From assembly GCA_022605955.1 (NCBI GenBank), contig JAKCOZ010000007.1, forward strand, positions 15,257,501-15,321,500: a stretch of 64,000 nucleotides of DNA. Reading direction: 5' to 3'. The position numbers and the translations under genes are program-made. This DNA comes from Rallus limicola. Its lineage: Eukaryota > Chordata > Aves > Gruiformes > Rallidae. Positions within the stretch are counted from its first letter, which is position 1. Each line of letters begins with the position of its first letter. Shown piece by piece: positions 63,534 through 64,000 of the stretch. The notes beneath the pieces are model-generated. The model was not told the DNA's origin. It did no database searches and worked only from the letters and a program-made list of their open reading frames with translations.

Positions 63534-64000
63534 GTGGATGAGTCTATTGATTTGATTGGGACCATGAAAATTAAAAGCCTAGAGGCCCAAACTAATGTAC
63601 AAGGGAACATGTTAGTAAAATATTAACAGATGTTTGTTTTCCTGTTTTGTTAAGGCACTAACTGCATGACATGCGCAGCCACTTCATGACTGATTACACA
63701 AGGTAAGCATTACACATACCCAAGATTTGAACTTAACTCTGCCATCTGTATTCACCCAGCAGGAGATGGAGGAAAGGAGCAGAGGAAAGAAGTAAATAAG
63801 TAAATGCAAACATTTATAAAAAAATGAATCAACAATGACTCTGCTTCCTTCTTACTGGGTAACCGAGAGATGTCCCCTGTGGACAGTGGAAGGTATTTTA
63901 TCACTATATGTACCCTCCAGACAAACATCCAGAGCAACCAGCTATGAGGAGGCTGAGCTGTACTTGATTTGCTGTTACTTGACTGTGCTTAAGAGATGTC

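Larger units (their letters stand above)
59059..64000 (-). other. BPNT2: BPNT2 intron 1 (partial)
   Basis: This is upstream of exon 2 and has no GC-rich, CpG-rich block or frame resembling the N-terminal anchor, so exon 1 is outside the window. It holds two CR1 tails (about 61720 and 63336), an A-rich tract at 62844-62877, and a somewhat GC-richer unassigned stretch around 62280-62700. Nothing else is recognised. Confidence 0.8.

Noticed and set aside
1..64000. tRNA, rRNA, CRISPR array, bacterial-type operon or prophage
   Set aside because: None is recognisable; all signals point to animal nuclear DNA.

Overview
The window looks like nuclear DNA from a bird. The best evidence is about ten CR1 LINE fragments whose 3' ends carry the CR1 signature (ATTCTATGATTCT on the sense strand), avian-type endogenous-retrovirus LTRs, and one vertebrate gene with compact introns. 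I cannot name the species.

Layout. The only protein-coding gene I can support is BPNT2 (older names IMPAD1, gPAPP), the Golgi 3'-phosphoadenosine 5'-phosphate phosphatase. It lies on the minus strand at the right end. Coding exons 2 to 5 are at 59058-58899, 57933-57838, 56150-55989 and 54448-54177. All splice sites visible in the window are GT/AG and all codon phases agree. Together they encode the C-terminal 229 residues. Exon 1, with the membrane anchor and the start codon, must lie beyond base 64000, so 59059-64000 is part of intron 1.

Bases 1 to about 49000 look like a gene desert. There are no convincing exons, no tRNA or rRNA genes and no CRISPR. The region holds scattered CR1 fragments (5.6, 13.5, 16.5, 30.2, 42.0, 42.7, 44.3 and 46.1 kb), a near-complete solo LTR at 7.2-8.3 kb, the 3' part of a related LTR at 48.4-48.7 kb, a possible LTR at 5.25 kb, several microsatellites, homopolymer C/A and G/T tracts, and short tandem duplications. 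In mammals the 3' side of BPNT2 faces a large gene-poor interval towards PENK. If synteny holds, most of this window is that interval, and some unique blocks in it may be conserved regulatory elements.

Most long open frames here are chance frames or lie in repeats. Two of the longest begin at GTG rather than ATG. I see no new multi-gene system. The items most worth checking are the shared 3' end of the two LTRs, a diverged direct repeat around a GC-richer block at 19.5-20.4 kb, the inverted CR1 pair at 44.3/46.1 kb, the candidate conserved noncoding blocks, and the BPNT2 stop codon inside an AATAAA hexamer.
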